A stretch of 64,000 bases of DNA from Halogranum amylolyticum (GTDB lineage Archaea; Halobacteriota; Halobacteria; Halobacteriales; Haloferacaceae): contig NZ_FODV01000001.1 of assembly GCF_900110465.1 (NCBI RefSeq), positions 62,001 to 126,000 of the forward strand. The letters are read 5' to 3'. Shown here one piece after another: positions 44,105 through 53,660 of this stretch. The position numbers and the translations under genes were made by a program. Positions within the stretch are counted from its first letter, which is position 1, and each line of letters opens with the position of its first letter. The notes beneath the pieces were generated by a model. That model searched no databases, was not told the origin of the DNA, and saw nothing but the letters and a program-made list of their open reading frames with translations.

Positions 44105-45400
44105 TCAGCCGATGTACCCTTCGCCCATCCGGATTCCTTGCTCGACCAACCGACGTCCTTCGTCGACCCGATCCGAACTCCACTTTCGAAGGGCATCTTC
44201 GATTCGGGGCTCGTCGCCACCAGTATCGAGTGCGTCGGCGAGTGCGTCACCGTCTGCGGCCGCCTTCGCCGTTCCAGCGGCGGTGTGGGGTCGCGCGACG
44301 AACGCTGCATCGCCCAGTAGACACACGCGACCGAACCGCATCTCGGGGACGGTCAGGTCGTAGATGGTCTGGACGAAGGCGTCGTCGGTCGCCGCGACGA
44401 GGTCGGCGAACACCGACGGAAGCCGGTCGTCTGCGGCCGCGAGCAACTCCGCGCTGACTTCCGGACGGAGCCTCCCCGGCGGCACCGAGAACTCGTTGGA
44501 CTCGCCACCCTCGTCGGTCAACAGTCGCCGTCGGTCGGACTCGCCGCCGACGTCGTCGTACCAGACCCAGTTGAGTCGGCGCTCGTCCGGGTCGGTTCCG
44601 CCCTCGGGGCCGGGGATGAGATAGCCGAGTATCAGTTCGTCCTCGCCCTCGTAGAAGACGAACACGTCGTCGAACGTCTCGCGAACGCCGTCGGGGAGGT
44701 CACCTTCGGGGACGACGCCGCGCCAGGCGACGTAGCCGGCGGGGTCTGGTTCGACACCGGAGACGAGTCGATCGCGGGTCGTCGAGCGCCCGCCCTCCGC
44801 GACGACTGCGAGGTCCGCTCGGACGGTCGACCCGCCCTCGAAGGTCAAGACCGCCCGGTCGTCGCCGGGGTCGACGTCGACGGTTCGACGACCCGTGTGG
44901 TATCGGGCGTCGGGGAACGCGTCGCGGAGTTCGCGATACAGCGCGTCCCACCCGGTGAACGCCATCCGCTCGGTGAGGTCCCGTGCGACGGAGCCGTCGC
45001 GGTTCAGATACTGTCGGCGGGACGTGGTCGTCGTCAACGTCTTCGGCGGTGCGATCCCGTGCGTCTCGAGGAACTCGCGGACGTTCGACTGCGCGACGAT
45101 CCCCGCCCCGCGACTCTGGAGTCCGTCGCTCGCCCGCTCGAAGACGTCGACGTCGTGACCCGCCGCGCGGAGCGCGATACCGGTGAACAGCCCACCCATC
45201 GACCCGCCGGAGATCGCGACTGACAGGCCACCGTCCGCTGTCGTGTGGCGCCGACGTGGACGACCGGTCCGACGGTCCGCGTCGGTCCCGTCGCCTCCGT
45301 CTCCGCTCTCGGCCCCGGCGGCTGTCGCGTCTCGGGTCGGTGGCAGTGTCACTACTCGAGACGTGGAGTCTCTGCCTGGTGAACCCTCCGGAACCCGCAC
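44105..45400 (-). CDS. FAD-dependent monooxygenase (salicylate-hydroxylase-like)
   Basis: Up to 431 aa. The FAD-binding start is SVAISGGSMGGLFTGIALRAAGHDVDVFER near residue 60, preceded by about 58 low-complexity residues that may not be translated, so the true start is uncertain (GTG at 45400 or a later GTG). The second box is CLLGDAAFVARPHTAAGTAKAAADG. The group hydroxylates aromatic or heterocyclic acids. It is divergent from the sulfatase gene. Confidence 0.8.
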   Translation of the reverse strand: MRVPEGSPGRDSTSRVVTLPPTRDATAAGAESGDGGDGTDADRRTGRPRRRHTTADGGLSVAISGGSMGGLFTGIALRAAGHDVDVFERASDGLQSRGAGIVAQSNVREFLETHGIAPPKTLTTTTSRRQYLNRDGSVARDLTERMAFTGWDALYRELRDAFPDARYHTGRRTVDVDPGDDRAVLTFEGGSTVRADLAVVAEGGRSTTRDRLVSGVEPDPAGYVAWRGVVPEGDLPDGVRETFDDVFVFYEGEDELILGYLIPGPEGGTDPDERRLNWVWYDDVGGESDRRRLLTDEGGESNEFSVPPGRLRPEVSAELLAAADDRLPSVFADLVAATDDAFVQTIYDLTVPEMRFGRVCLLGDAAFVARPHTAAGTAKAAADGDALADALDTGGDEPRIEDALRKWSSDRVDEGRRLVEQGIRMGEGYIG

Positions 45401-45436
45401 CTAGAATTTACCTTCTGTCTCCCGGAGGGGCAACTG

Positions 45437-46786
45437 ATGCACGTCCTCGTTCTCGACGTCGACTCGCTCCGTCCGGACCACACCAGCACCTACGGCTACG
45501 AGTTGGAGACGACGCCCAATATCGACCGGATCGCTGCGGACGGGACGGTGTTCTCGACCGCCTACGCCACCAACTCGCCCTGTATGCCCTCTCGGGCGGC
45601 ACTCATCTCGGGACGGTACGGGCTGAGCAACGGCGTGACGACGCACGGCCCCCGTGGCCGCGTTCTGCAGTCACCCCACGTGTGGGAGGACCAGCGATAC
45701 ACCCCCGAGTGGTGGACGCTTCCGGAACTGTTCTTCAACGAACGCATCCGGACGGTCGCCGTCTCCTCGTTCCCTCGTCACCCAGCGCCGTGGTTCTACC
45801 ACCTCTGGCACGAGTTCTACAACCCACAGGAGCCGACCGGCAAACGGGAGTCGTTTCAAACTCCGCGTGCGGCGGACGTCGCCGACCTGGCGATCGATGC
45901 GCTCCGCGAACACGCGACCGACGACACGTTCGTCTACGCGCAGTTCTGGGACCCCCACACCCCCTACAAGCAGCCCGGACTCGACGACGCCGAGGGTTCA
46001 GCAGAGTACCCCCTCCCGCCACACCCGACTGCGGAGACCATCGAGGAACACCAGACGTGGGATCGGTGGCGCTCGGCGCCACGACAGGGGATCGAGAGCC
46101 GTGCCGACCTCGCGGACGTCCTCGCGAAGTACGACAACGAGATCGAGTACGTCGACGAGCAGATCGGGCGTGTCGTCGACGCTCTCGAAGCGGCGGGCAT
46201 CTACGACGACACGCTGCTTGTCGTCACCGCCGACCACGGCGAAGAGTTCGGCGAACACGGCCTCTACAGCGAACACTGGAGCACCTACGAGGGGACACAG
46301 CGTATCCCGCTGATCGTCAAGCCACCGGCCGACGCAGAGCCCGCCGTCTCGCGAGTCGACACGCCCGTCACGAACGTCGACATCGCACCGACGATCGCAG
46401 ACTACGCCGGCCTCGACGTCCCCGGGCGGTGGCAGGGGGAGTCGCTCCGGCCGCTGGTCGAATCGACCGCAGAGAATCCGCGTGAGTTCGTCGTCGTCGA
46501 ACACGGGCTATACACTGCCCAGCGTGCGATTCGGACCGCGAAGTGGAAGCTTATCCGGACCTACCACGCGGGGCTGTGGGAGGACGAACTCGCGACGTTC
46601 GAGCTGTACGACCTGGAAGACGACCCGTGGGAACAGCAGAACCTCGTGGACGCTCGGCCGGAGGTCGTCGCAGAGTTGCGCGAGAAGCTGCTTCGGTGGG
46701 TCGACGAGATGGGCGGCGTCTCGACGGACTATCTCAAAGAGACCGCCCGGACGGGACCGGCAGGACTGCGGTGGGCAAAGCGGTAG
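45437..46786 (+). CDS. sulfatase (alkaline phosphatase superfamily)
   Basis: 449 aa, cytoplasmic (no signal peptide). Metal Asp7 and Asp9 (VLDVDSLRPDH), modification motif Cys49-Met-Pro-Ser-Arg where the Cys would become formylglycine, and later metal ligands in WDPHTPY and TADHGEEFGEH. Such haloarchaeal sulfatases cleave organic sulfate esters. A good ribosome-binding site (GGAGGGG, 45424-45430) precedes the ATG by 6 bases, which is uncommon here and fixes the start. Confidence 0.9.
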   Translation: MHVLVLDVDSLRPDHTSTYGYELETTPNIDRIAADGTVFSTAYATNSPCMPSRAALISGRYGLSNGVTTHGPRGRVLQSPHVWEDQRYTPEWWTLPELFFNERIRTVAVSSFPRHPAPWFYHLWHEFYNPQEPTGKRESFQTPRAADVADLAIDALREHATDDTFVYAQFWDPHTPYKQPGLDDAEGSAEYPLPPHPTAETIEEHQTWDRWRSAPRQGIESRADLADVLAKYDNEIEYVDEQIGRVVDALEAAGIYDDTLLVVTADHGEEFGEHGLYSEHWSTYEGTQRIPLIVKPPADAEPAVSRVDTPVTNVDIAPTIADYAGLDVPGRWQGESLRPLVESTAENPREFVVVEHGLYTAQRAIRTAKWKLIRTYHAGLWEDELATFELYDLEDDPWEQQNLVDARPEVVAELREKLLRWVDEMGGVSTDYLKETARTGPAGLRWAKR

Positions 46787-46894
46787 TCACGTCGGAGTGA
46801 CAGCTACCCGAGCGGCGACGACCGTGGAGGCCACCGAGACGACCAATCTATCGACCTCGAATCGGACGCCCTCCACGAGACCGACCCGCCGCAC

Positions 46895-48196
46895 TCACCA
46901 CTCTTCGAGCAGTTCCCCGACCGACGCCGACTCGCGACCGAGCGCGTCGTCGATTCGGCCGACGGCGCTCGTCGGCAACGTCGGTGTGACGAGTCGACGG
47001 GCCTTCTGCAGTCGCTCTCCGGCCGACAGCGGTGCGTCGCGTGCGCCCCGTCCACGTGTGACGTCCGAGCGATACGTCCCCTCGGCGGTCTCCACGGTCA
47101 CGCGAGCGAGACACTCGCTGGGGAATCGGGCGTCCAACTCGTCGTCGACGACGAACTCGACGCGTTCGGCGAGAGACAGAGTCGCCGCGTCGGTCCGTGC
47201 GGACGCCGCGTGCTCGGCCTGCGTGAACTGCCCTCGGACGAGCGCGGCGGCGACCGGGTACGGGTAGGAGTACTGGGCCTCCTCCGGCGTCTCGGGCCGT
47301 CGCGTCTGCAGCTTCGTCGCCTCCTCGAACGTCGCGACGCGAACCGACTCGACGGACGCCGGGTCGACGCCGTCTCGGGAACGGAGGTTCAAGACGGCCT
47401 CGACGCCCGGCTGTGCCCACCGACAGCACGGGTACGGTTTCAGATACCCCTCCGTCACGTGGTACGCCTCGCCCAGCGAGTCGTCGACCGACGACTCGTC
47501 GAAGACCGTCCCGGATCCGGTGAAGCCGGCCTCGGCGAGTTGCGCGGCGACGACGCCGACGTACGCCCCCCAGCCGATGCCGTCTTTAGTCATCCCGGGT
47601 CGCTCGACGCCGCGCATGATCGGCGTCCGCGGTGCGTGGTACTCGGCGACGCCGAGGGCGTGTGCCGTCTGTTCTGCAGAGAACTCGAACAGCCGGGCGG
47701 TCGCCGCGGCCGCGCCGACCGCGCCCCACGACCCCGTCCCCGTGTAGACGCCGTCGACCGCGTGGATCGCCAGCCCCGCGCGGACGGCGAGTTCGTAACC
47801 GACGAGGACGGCGTCGAGGAACTCTCCGACCGACGCGTCGACCGCCTCGGCGGCCGCCAGCGCGGGTGGGACGACCACTGCGGCGGGGTGTCCCTTCACC
47901 TCACGGTGGCCGTCGTCGACGTCGAGTGCGTTCGCGGCGACGCCGTTGGCGAGCGCCGCCCCTTCGACGCTCACCGTCTCGCCCGACCCGTCGAGAAGCG
48001 TCGCCTGCGCTGTCTCTGCACCGTCGAGACGCGTCGTCGCGTACTCGCGAACGACGTCGACACCTTCCTGTCGATAGCCGGCGGTGACGGCCGCGAGCGT
48101 GTCGAGCACGCGTGCTCGCACGTGTGCGTCGACGTCGTCGGGCGCGTCCGCAACCGTCGCCGACCGTGCGAACGCGACCGCTCGCTCGGTGTTCAT
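46895..48196 (-). CDS. MmgE/PrpD family protein
   Basis: 433 aa. The all-helical MmgE/PrpD fold is recognisable from ANGVAANALDVDDGHREVKGHPAAVVVPPALAAAEAV (about 83-120), YTGTGSWGAVGAAAATARL and GYLKPYPCCRWAQPGVEAVL (about 250). Members include 2-methylcitrate dehydratase, cis-aconitate decarboxylase and other dicarboxylate lyases. No other methylcitrate-cycle gene is adjacent; instead it is coupled to a Rieske protein (1-base overlap) and an amidohydrolase, so another substrate is likely. Confidence 0.87.
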   Translation of the reverse strand: MNTERAVAFARSATVADAPDDVDAHVRARVLDTLAAVTAGYRQEGVDVVREYATTRLDGAETAQATLLDGSGETVSVEGAALANGVAANALDVDDGHREVKGHPAAVVVPPALAAAEAVDASVGEFLDAVLVGYELAVRAGLAIHAVDGVYTGTGSWGAVGAAAATARLFEFSAEQTAHALGVAEYHAPRTPIMRGVERPGMTKDGIGWGAYVGVVAAQLAEAGFTGSGTVFDESSVDDSLGEAYHVTEGYLKPYPCCRWAQPGVEAVLNLRSRDGVDPASVESVRVATFEEATKLQTRRPETPEEAQYSYPYPVAAALVRGQFTQAEHAASARTDAATLSLAERVEFVVDDELDARFPSECLARVTVETAEGTYRSDVTRGRGARDAPLSAGERLQKARRLVTPTLPTSAVGRIDDALGRESASVGELLEEW

Positions 48197-48666
48197 CAGA
48201 GGTAGACGACGACCTGTTCGTCCTCGACGTCCACCTCGTAGGTGTCGACGGGTGGCTGTTCGCCCTCTATGTTCGCCCCGCAGTCACAGCCACCGTCGGT
48301 GGCGTTGGCGTCGGCCTCCTCGCCGCTCTGTGTCGACTCGACGGCCGTGTCGAACGACCGCGCGCGGACCTTGTGCGGGTTGAAGACGGACTCGCCGGTC
48401 GCGATGTCGAACTCCCAGCCGTGCCACGGACAGCGAAGTATCTTCCCGTCGTCTTTCCACTCCACTTCGCCGGGCGTGGCGGACGACGTCGTCCCCGTCA
48501 CCTTCCCCATGCAGAGCGGCGCTCGCTGGTGGGGACAGTCGTTCTTCAGCGCGTAGTACTCGCCGTCGACGTTGAACACGCCGACGGAGTGGCCGTTCAG
48601 ATCGACGATCGTTCGTTCACCGGGTGGCAGTTCGTCGGTCGGACAGATCTCGAAGCGTTTCTGCAT
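48196..48666 (-). CDS. Rieske [2Fe-2S] ferredoxin-like protein
   Basis: 156 aa. Cluster ligands Cys44-x-His46 (NDCPHQRAPLC) and Cys79-x2-His82 (LRCPWHGWEFDIATGE) are intact. A Cys pair (CDCG) occurs in the variable tail near residue 127. Stand-alone Rieske proteins of this type accompany ring-hydroxylating or amidohydrolase systems as electron carriers. It sits tightly between the amidohydrolase gene (6-base gap) and the PrpD gene. Confidence 0.9.
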   Translation of the reverse strand: MQKRFEICPTDELPPGERTIVDLNGHSVGVFNVDGEYYALKNDCPHQRAPLCMGKVTGTTSSATPGEVEWKDDGKILRCPWHGWEFDIATGESVFNPHKVRARSFDTAVESTQSGEEADANATDGGCDCGANIEGEQPPVDTYEVDVEDEQVVVYL

Positions 48667-48672
48667 TGTCTC

Positions 48673-49788
48673 TCAGTTGGTCGGGAGGCTCGTCGGGTCG
48701 TTCGGCAGTCCGTACAGCTCCTGTGCGTTGCCGGCCATCACGGCCTGCTCCATCTCCTCGGGCATCGGCGGGAGCGCGTACAGCGGCGAGTCGGTGTCCC
48801 AGTGGGGGTAGTCGCTCGCGAACATCACCGTCTCCTCGGCGTGCATCATCTTCAGGATCTGCAGGAGATGCTCGGGGTCGTCGGGTTCCTCGATGGGCTG
48901 GGTGGTGAACCGCACCTGATCGCGGACGTACTCGCTCGGCGGCTTCTGGAGGTACGGCACCTGCGCGCGCAGCGCCTTCCAGTCTTTGTCCATCCGCCAC
49001 ATGAAGTGCGGCACCCAACTGAGCCCCCCCTCGATGACGACGAAGCTCAGGTCGGGGAACTTCGCGAGCACGCCCTCGGCGACGAGACTGACGAGCTGAC
49101 CCATCGCGTACGTCCCGAGGAGCGTGTGCCACTCGAAGTAGGTGTTCGGGTGGCCCGCACCCGTCGGCGGCCGCGTCACGCCGTGACCCTCGGTGTAGGG
49201 GTGCATCGCGATCGGCAGGCCCATCTCCTCGGCGGCTTCGTACATCGGCCAGTAGTACTCGTGGCCGTAGGGCAGCTGGGAGGCCATCGGCATCACGACC
49301 TGCACAACGCGGGGGTGGTCGCCGAGTTCGCGGATCATCTCGGCCATCCGCTCGGGTTTCTGCGGGGCGGCCAAGAGCGACCCGACGAACGGGCCGCCCT
49401 CCGCGAGCCAGTTGTCGATGGCCCACTTGTTGTTCGCGACCGCGAGTTCGGCTGCGTAGTCGCGGTTCGGCAGGGCGGTGAGGTTGAGATAGGAGTTCCC
49501 CGTCAGCACCGCGTAGTCGACGCCGAACTCATCGAAGTGGTGTTCCTTCATCTTCTCGATACTGGACCCTGCCGGCCCGCCGTCGTCCGGGACGGCGTCG
49601 CGACGCGAGAACTCCGCGACGTTGTCGTAGAGGATGCTCGGCGACTGCACGCCGCGGTCCTTGTACTGGTCGGGCAGGTACGCGACGACCTCCTCGGGGT
49701 CGCGCCACTTCTGGTGGATGTCGCAGTCGATGAGCGTCGGAGCGGCCTCCGCCGCCCCGGTCGACTGCTCGGTGTGTCGTCCTGACAT
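48673..49788 (-). CDS. amidohydrolase 2 (ACMSD-like) family protein
   Basis: 371 aa TIM-barrel metal hydrolase/decarboxylase. LIDCDIHQKW at residues 19-28 corresponds to the first metal motif but the second His of the usual HxH is Lys27. Later ligands are in AMHPYTEGHG and ASDYPHWDTDSP. The group (aminocarboxymuconate decarboxylase-related) acts on aromatic breakdown intermediates. First gene of the amidohydrolase-Rieske-PrpD operon; divergent from a nitrilase. Confidence 0.87.
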   Translation of the reverse strand: MSGRHTEQSTGAAEAAPTLIDCDIHQKWRDPEEVVAYLPDQYKDRGVQSPSILYDNVAEFSRRDAVPDDGGPAGSSIEKMKEHHFDEFGVDYAVLTGNSYLNLTALPNRDYAAELAVANNKWAIDNWLAEGGPFVGSLLAAPQKPERMAEMIRELGDHPRVVQVVMPMASQLPYGHEYYWPMYEAAEEMGLPIAMHPYTEGHGVTRPPTGAGHPNTYFEWHTLLGTYAMGQLVSLVAEGVLAKFPDLSFVVIEGGLSWVPHFMWRMDKDWKALRAQVPYLQKPPSEYVRDQVRFTTQPIEEPDDPEHLLQILKMMHAEETVMFASDYPHWDTDSPLYALPPMPEEMEQAVMAGNAQELYGLPNDPTSLPTN

Positions 49789-49972
49789 CGTATGTGAACA
49801 CCAAACAGGGACATCTCCCTAAGCCTCGGGGCGAACTTGTAGCGGCTATTTATACGCACCCGATCCCGTCGCCGCTCGAGGTTTAACTGGTGGAGATGTA
49901 GGTGTGAAGCGTTACCCCGGCGACGCGCCAACGTGAGGGTATGTTCCATCGACGGAGGTCGGACGACCGACC

Positions 49973-50755
49973 ATGACGCAGCCTCGTATCGCAGTCTGCC
50001 AGTTCGAACCGACCGTCGGCGACGTCGACGCGAACCTCGACCGGATCGAGCGACTCGCCGAGCGACTGCCCGCGGCGACGGCGGTCGCCGTCTTCCCTGA
50101 ACTCTGTGTGACCGGCTACGACCTCGACGTCGTCCCGTCGACGAAGACGACCGTCCCCGGCCCCGTGACCGAACGCGTGCAGACGGTCGCTCGCGACACC
50201 GGCGTCGACCTCGTCGTCGGACTCCCCGAGGCCGCCGGCGACGACGTCTACAACTCGCTCGTGTACGCCTCCGGCGACGGCGTCGAGGCGACCTACCGGA
50301 AGCAACGGCTGTGGGGCGAGGAGGCGACGCAGTTCACGGCGGGGTCGGAGGCGACGACCGTCGACACGCCCCTCGGTCGCCTCGGACTGCTTCTCTGTTA
50401 CGACCTGAACTTCCCCGAACTCGCCGTCGACTACGGCGAGGCCGACTGCGACCTGCTGGCGGTCAGCGCGGCGTGGCGTCGCTCGTTCGACCGCGACTGG
50501 CGACTGCTCTGCCGCGCCCGTGCGCTGGACCAGACCTGTTACGTCGTCGGGTCGAACCACCTCGGGTCGCAGTCGGGGCGTCACCACGCCGGCGAGAGCC
50601 TGATCGCGGGGCCACGCGGCGACGTCGTCGCGAAGACCACCGACGGCGTCCCGACCGCGTCGGCAGCGGTCGTCCCCGAAGCGCTCGACGTCGCCCGCGA
50701 GCGGAACCCGGTCCGACAGTCCCGTCGCGAGGGGGCCGACGCCTCCCGACGGTGA
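49973..50755 (+). CDS. carbon-nitrogen hydrolase (nitrilase superfamily), second copy
   Basis: 260 aa. Triad Glu43 (FPELCVTGYD), Lys110 (YRKQRLWGEE) and Cys142 (LLLCYDLNFPEL). Similar in size to the 8932-9720 protein but clearly distinct. Substrate unknown; its head-to-head position with the amidohydrolase-Rieske-PrpD operon suggests it may release an amide from the same compound. The ATG at 49973 is near-leaderless. Confidence 0.85.
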   Translation: MTQPRIAVCQFEPTVGDVDANLDRIERLAERLPAATAVAVFPELCVTGYDLDVVPSTKTTVPGPVTERVQTVARDTGVDLVVGLPEAAGDDVYNSLVYASGDGVEATYRKQRLWGEEATQFTAGSEATTVDTPLGRLGLLLCYDLNFPELAVDYGEADCDLLAVSAAWRRSFDRDWRLLCRARALDQTCYVVGSNHLGSQSGRHHAGESLIAGPRGDVVAKTTDGVPTASAAVVPEALDVARERNPVRQSRREGADASRR

Positions 50756-50838
50756 CAGCCGTCTCACACCTTCTGCCGGTACATCTGACACGTTTGCCTG
50801 CGTGACGGCGTCGTCGTCACCGCTCCTACGAGCGTCTC

Positions 50839-50851
50839 GGCATATAAATGA
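50839..50851 (+). promoter_or_regulatory. TATA-like promoter of the OpuC-type operon
   Basis: GGCATATAAATGA lies about 55 bases before the ATG at 50902 and about 30 bases before the alternative GTG at 50878. Consistent with a haloarchaeal TATA box. Confidence 0.4.
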
Positions 50852-50901
50852 TGAACTAATGTGGGTCAACTCTTAGGGTGCTCATTCCAGAAAGAGATGG
50901 T

Positions 50902-51855
50902 ATGCCAAGTCAAGACACACGGCGTGGGCTGCTCAGGAAGGGGGGTGGGCTCGCCGCGACGGCGGCTGTCGGAGGAACCTCCGGCTGTCTCACCCTCGCG
51001 ACGCAGCTGCGAAGTGATTCGATCAAGGTCGGCTCCAAGCGGTTCACCGAACAGGAGATTCTCGGCTATCTCGCCTACGAGGCGCTCTCGGCGAACACCG
51101 ACCTCACCGTCGGCGACCAGGTCGGTCTCGGCGGCACGACGACCAACTTCCGGGCGGTCGACTCCGGGGAGATACAGCTGTACTGGGAGTACACGGGCAC
51201 GGCTTGGCAGACCCTTCCGCCGAAGCACGACGAGGTCATCACCGACCCCGCGAAGCTCTACGAGCGAGTGAAACAGGAGTTCGAGAAGAGACACGAGCTC
51301 ACGTTCCTCCGACGGGCACCGCTCAACAACACTTACGTGCTGATGGCGAACCCCGAGTGGGCGAACGAGACCGGCGTGAAGTCGCTGTCGGGGCTCGCAA
51401 CCCATCTCAAGGAGACCGACGAGACGGTCACGATCGCGCTGAACGCGGAGTTCCAGAGTCGGTCGGATGGATGGCCAGGGCTGATCGAACACTACGGGTT
51501 CGACGACCACACACAGAAGATCCAGGTCAAGAACATCGGCTCCGGACTCCTCTATCAGGTCGTCGGCGGCGGCGAGGCCGACATCGGCGTCGGCTTCAAC
51601 ACCGATCCCCGGATCATCCAGTTCGACCTGCAGGTACTCAAAGACGACAAGAAGTTCTTCCCGGTGTACAACGCGGCTCCGATGGTTCGGATGCCGACGC
51701 TCGAAGCCAACCCGTCGATTCGAGAACCGTTGAACGCGATCAGCAAAGGGCTCACCACCGACCAGATGCGGAAGCTCAACAAGCGGGTCGCACTCGACAA
51801 AGTGAACCCACAGACGGTCGCGAAAGAGTACCTGCAGCGGGCGGGGGTGCTCTGA
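50902..51855 (+). CDS. glycine betaine/osmoprotectant ABC transporter substrate-binding lipoprotein (OpuAC-like)
   Basis: 317 aa. Tat-type start TRRGLLRKGGG and lipobox SGC. Mature domain resembles OpuCC/ProX: KVGSKRFTEQEILGYLAYEAL, QLYWEYTGTAWQTL and GEADIGVGFNTDPRI. Binds a quaternary amine such as glycine betaine or choline in the cell envelope. ATG at 50902 chosen for the proper signal length. Start of a four-gene operon; its stop overlaps the permease start (TGATG). Confidence 0.88.
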   Translation: MPSQDTRRGLLRKGGGLAATAAVGGTSGCLTLATQLRSDSIKVGSKRFTEQEILGYLAYEALSANTDLTVGDQVGLGGTTTNFRAVDSGEIQLYWEYTGTAWQTLPPKHDEVITDPAKLYERVKQEFEKRHELTFLRRAPLNNTYVLMANPEWANETGVKSLSGLATHLKETDETVTIALNAEFQSRSDGWPGLIEHYGFDDHTQKIQVKNIGSGLLYQVVGGGEADIGVGFNTDPRIIQFDLQVLKDDKKFFPVYNAAPMVRMPTLEANPSIREPLNAISKGLTTDQMRKLNKRVALDKVNPQTVAKEYLQRAGVL

Positions 51856-52571
51856 TGACGGCTCCCGTCGACTCGCTGCCCCTGTTCGTGGACGCCTCCG
51901 TCGAATACTTCCTGAAGAACCAGTCGCTGCTGTGGGAGCTGCTCGTCAACCACATCATCGTCGTCCTGGACTCGGTGTGGCTCGCGTTAGTCGTCGGCGT
52001 CCCGCTCGGCGTGCTCTGCACCTACGACGACCGCCTCGGGAAGGGGATCCTCTGGGGGGCGAGCATGATGATGACGGTGCCGAGCATCGCGCTGTTCGGG
52101 CTGTTGATCCCGCTCGTCGGCATCGGTCAGATCCCCGTCGTCATCGCGCTCGTGCTCTACGCGCAGTTACCCATCGTCAGGAACACCTACCTCGGACTCA
52201 CGCAGGTCGACGAGGCGACCATCGAGGCCGGCCGCGGGATGGGGATGACGAAGACCCAACGGCTGTGGCGACTCCAACTCCCGCAGGCGATCCCGGTCAT
52301 CATGGCGGGCGTGCGCAACGCGGTCGTCATCCTCGTCGGCATCGCCGCCATCGGCGCGTTCATCGGCGCGAACAACCTCGGAGACCCCATCTTCAACGGC
52401 ATCAGCGAGGCCTACCCGGCGGCCATCATCGTCTCGACGGTCGTCGTCTCGCTGTTGGCACTGGCCTTCGACTACAGCTTCCGCGTCCTCGAAGAGCTGT
52501 TCCGGCTCAAGAACGGCGAGGACGTCGAACCGACGCTCGGTACGCAGCTCGTCCAGAGGTCGATAGCATGA
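51855..52571 (+). CDS. OpuC-type ABC transporter permease 1
   Basis: 238 aa, six hydrophobic segments. EAA loop DEATIEAGRGMGMTKTQRLWRLQLPQAIP at about residues 117-145, as in OpuCB/OpuCD. Coupled to the substrate-binding protein gene (TGATG) and to the ATPase gene (ATGA). Confidence 0.9.
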   Translation: MTAPVDSLPLFVDASVEYFLKNQSLLWELLVNHIIVVLDSVWLALVVGVPLGVLCTYDDRLGKGILWGASMMMTVPSIALFGLLIPLVGIGQIPVVIALVLYAQLPIVRNTYLGLTQVDEATIEAGRGMGMTKTQRLWRLQLPQAIPVIMAGVRNAVVILVGIAAIGAFIGANNLGDPIFNGISEAYPAAIIVSTVVVSLLALAFDYSFRVLEELFRLKNGEDVEPTLGTQLVQRSIA

Positions 52572-53656
52572 CTCACCACCCCACAGACACGGCAGATACG
52601 GCAGTCGCATCGGAACCGGAGACGATGATCGAGTTCGACGACGTCACGAAGATCTACTCGGATCAGACTGTCGCCGTCGAGGAGATCAGTTTCGCAGTCG
52701 AACGCGGGACGACGACGGTGTTCGTCGGCCCCTCCGGCTGCGGGAAGACGACGACGATGACGCTCGTCAACCGGATGCAAGACCCCACGGAAGGAACCGT
52801 CTACTACGACGGCACCGACGTCCAGGAGCTCGACAAGGTCGACCTCCGGAGAGACATCGGCTACGTCATCCAGGAGATCGGGCTGTTCGATCACATGAGC
52901 GTCGGCGAGAACATCGCGACGGTACCCGAACTGAAGGGGTGGGACCGCTCGCGTATCGACGACCGCGTCGACGAACTGCTCGAACTGATGGACCTCCCGC
53001 CGGCGCAGTATCGCGACCAGTACCCCACCGAGCTCTCCGGCGGCCAACAGCAGCGCGTCGGTGTCGCTCGCGCACTCGCCGCGGACCCCGACGTCATCCT
53101 GATGGACGAACCGTTCGGCGCGTTGGACCCCATCACCCGCGAGGAGCTGCAGAACGAGTTCCTGGAGATCCAAGACCGGATCGACACGACGATCCTCTTC
53201 GTCACTCACGACATCAACGAGGCGCTGAAGATGGGCGACAAGATCGCCATCTTCGACGTGGGCGAACTCGTCCAGTACGGGACGCCACAGGAGATCCTCC
53301 ACGACCCGGCCAACGACTTCGTCGAGGAGTTCATCGGTGCCGACCGGACGCTCAAGGAGTTGCAGATCACGCCCGTCCGCGACGTCATGCAGCAGGACGT
53401 CGAAGCAGAGCACGTCGCCGACGGCGAACCGACGGACCAGTCGCCGAGTGTCGCCGAGACGTCGACCGCGACGACCGCTCCGCTCGCCGACGGCACCGGC
53501 GACCACTACGTCACGCCCACAGACACGGTCGACATCGCTCTCTCGCGGATGATCGAAGCCGACGCGACGTCGCTGCCCGTCGTCAGAGACGACGACGTCG
53601 TGGGCGCGATCACGGAGGCGGACATCCGCGCCCACCAGTCGGACGGGGGTGCCTGA
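52568..53656 (+). CDS. OpuC-type ABC transporter ATP-binding protein with CBS region
   Basis: 362 aa. Walker A GPSGCGKTTT, Q-loop QEIGLFDHM, signature LSGGQQQRVGVARAL, Walker B VILMDEPFGALD, switch FVTHDINEA. The C-terminal about 110 residues contain CBS-like sequence (ITPVRDVMQQ; DIALSRMIEADATSLPVV...VVGAITEADIRAH), the ionic-strength sensor of OpuA/OpuC ATPases, with a low-complexity spacer. Confidence 0.92.
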   Translation: MTHHPTDTADTAVASEPETMIEFDDVTKIYSDQTVAVEEISFAVERGTTTVFVGPSGCGKTTTMTLVNRMQDPTEGTVYYDGTDVQELDKVDLRRDIGYVIQEIGLFDHMSVGENIATVPELKGWDRSRIDDRVDELLELMDLPPAQYRDQYPTELSGGQQQRVGVARALAADPDVILMDEPFGALDPITREELQNEFLEIQDRIDTTILFVTHDINEALKMGDKIAIFDVGELVQYGTPQEILHDPANDFVEEFIGADRTLKELQITPVRDVMQQDVEAEHVADGEPTDQSPSVAETSTATTAPLADGTGDHYVTPTDTVDIALSRMIEADATSLPVVRDDDVVGAITEADIRAHQSDGGA

Positions 53657-53660
53657 GCAG

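Noticed and set aside
48112..49785. 557-codon plus-strand frame
   Set aside because: Antisense shadow of the Rieske and amidohydrolase genes; Arg/Val-rich with no recognisable domain.
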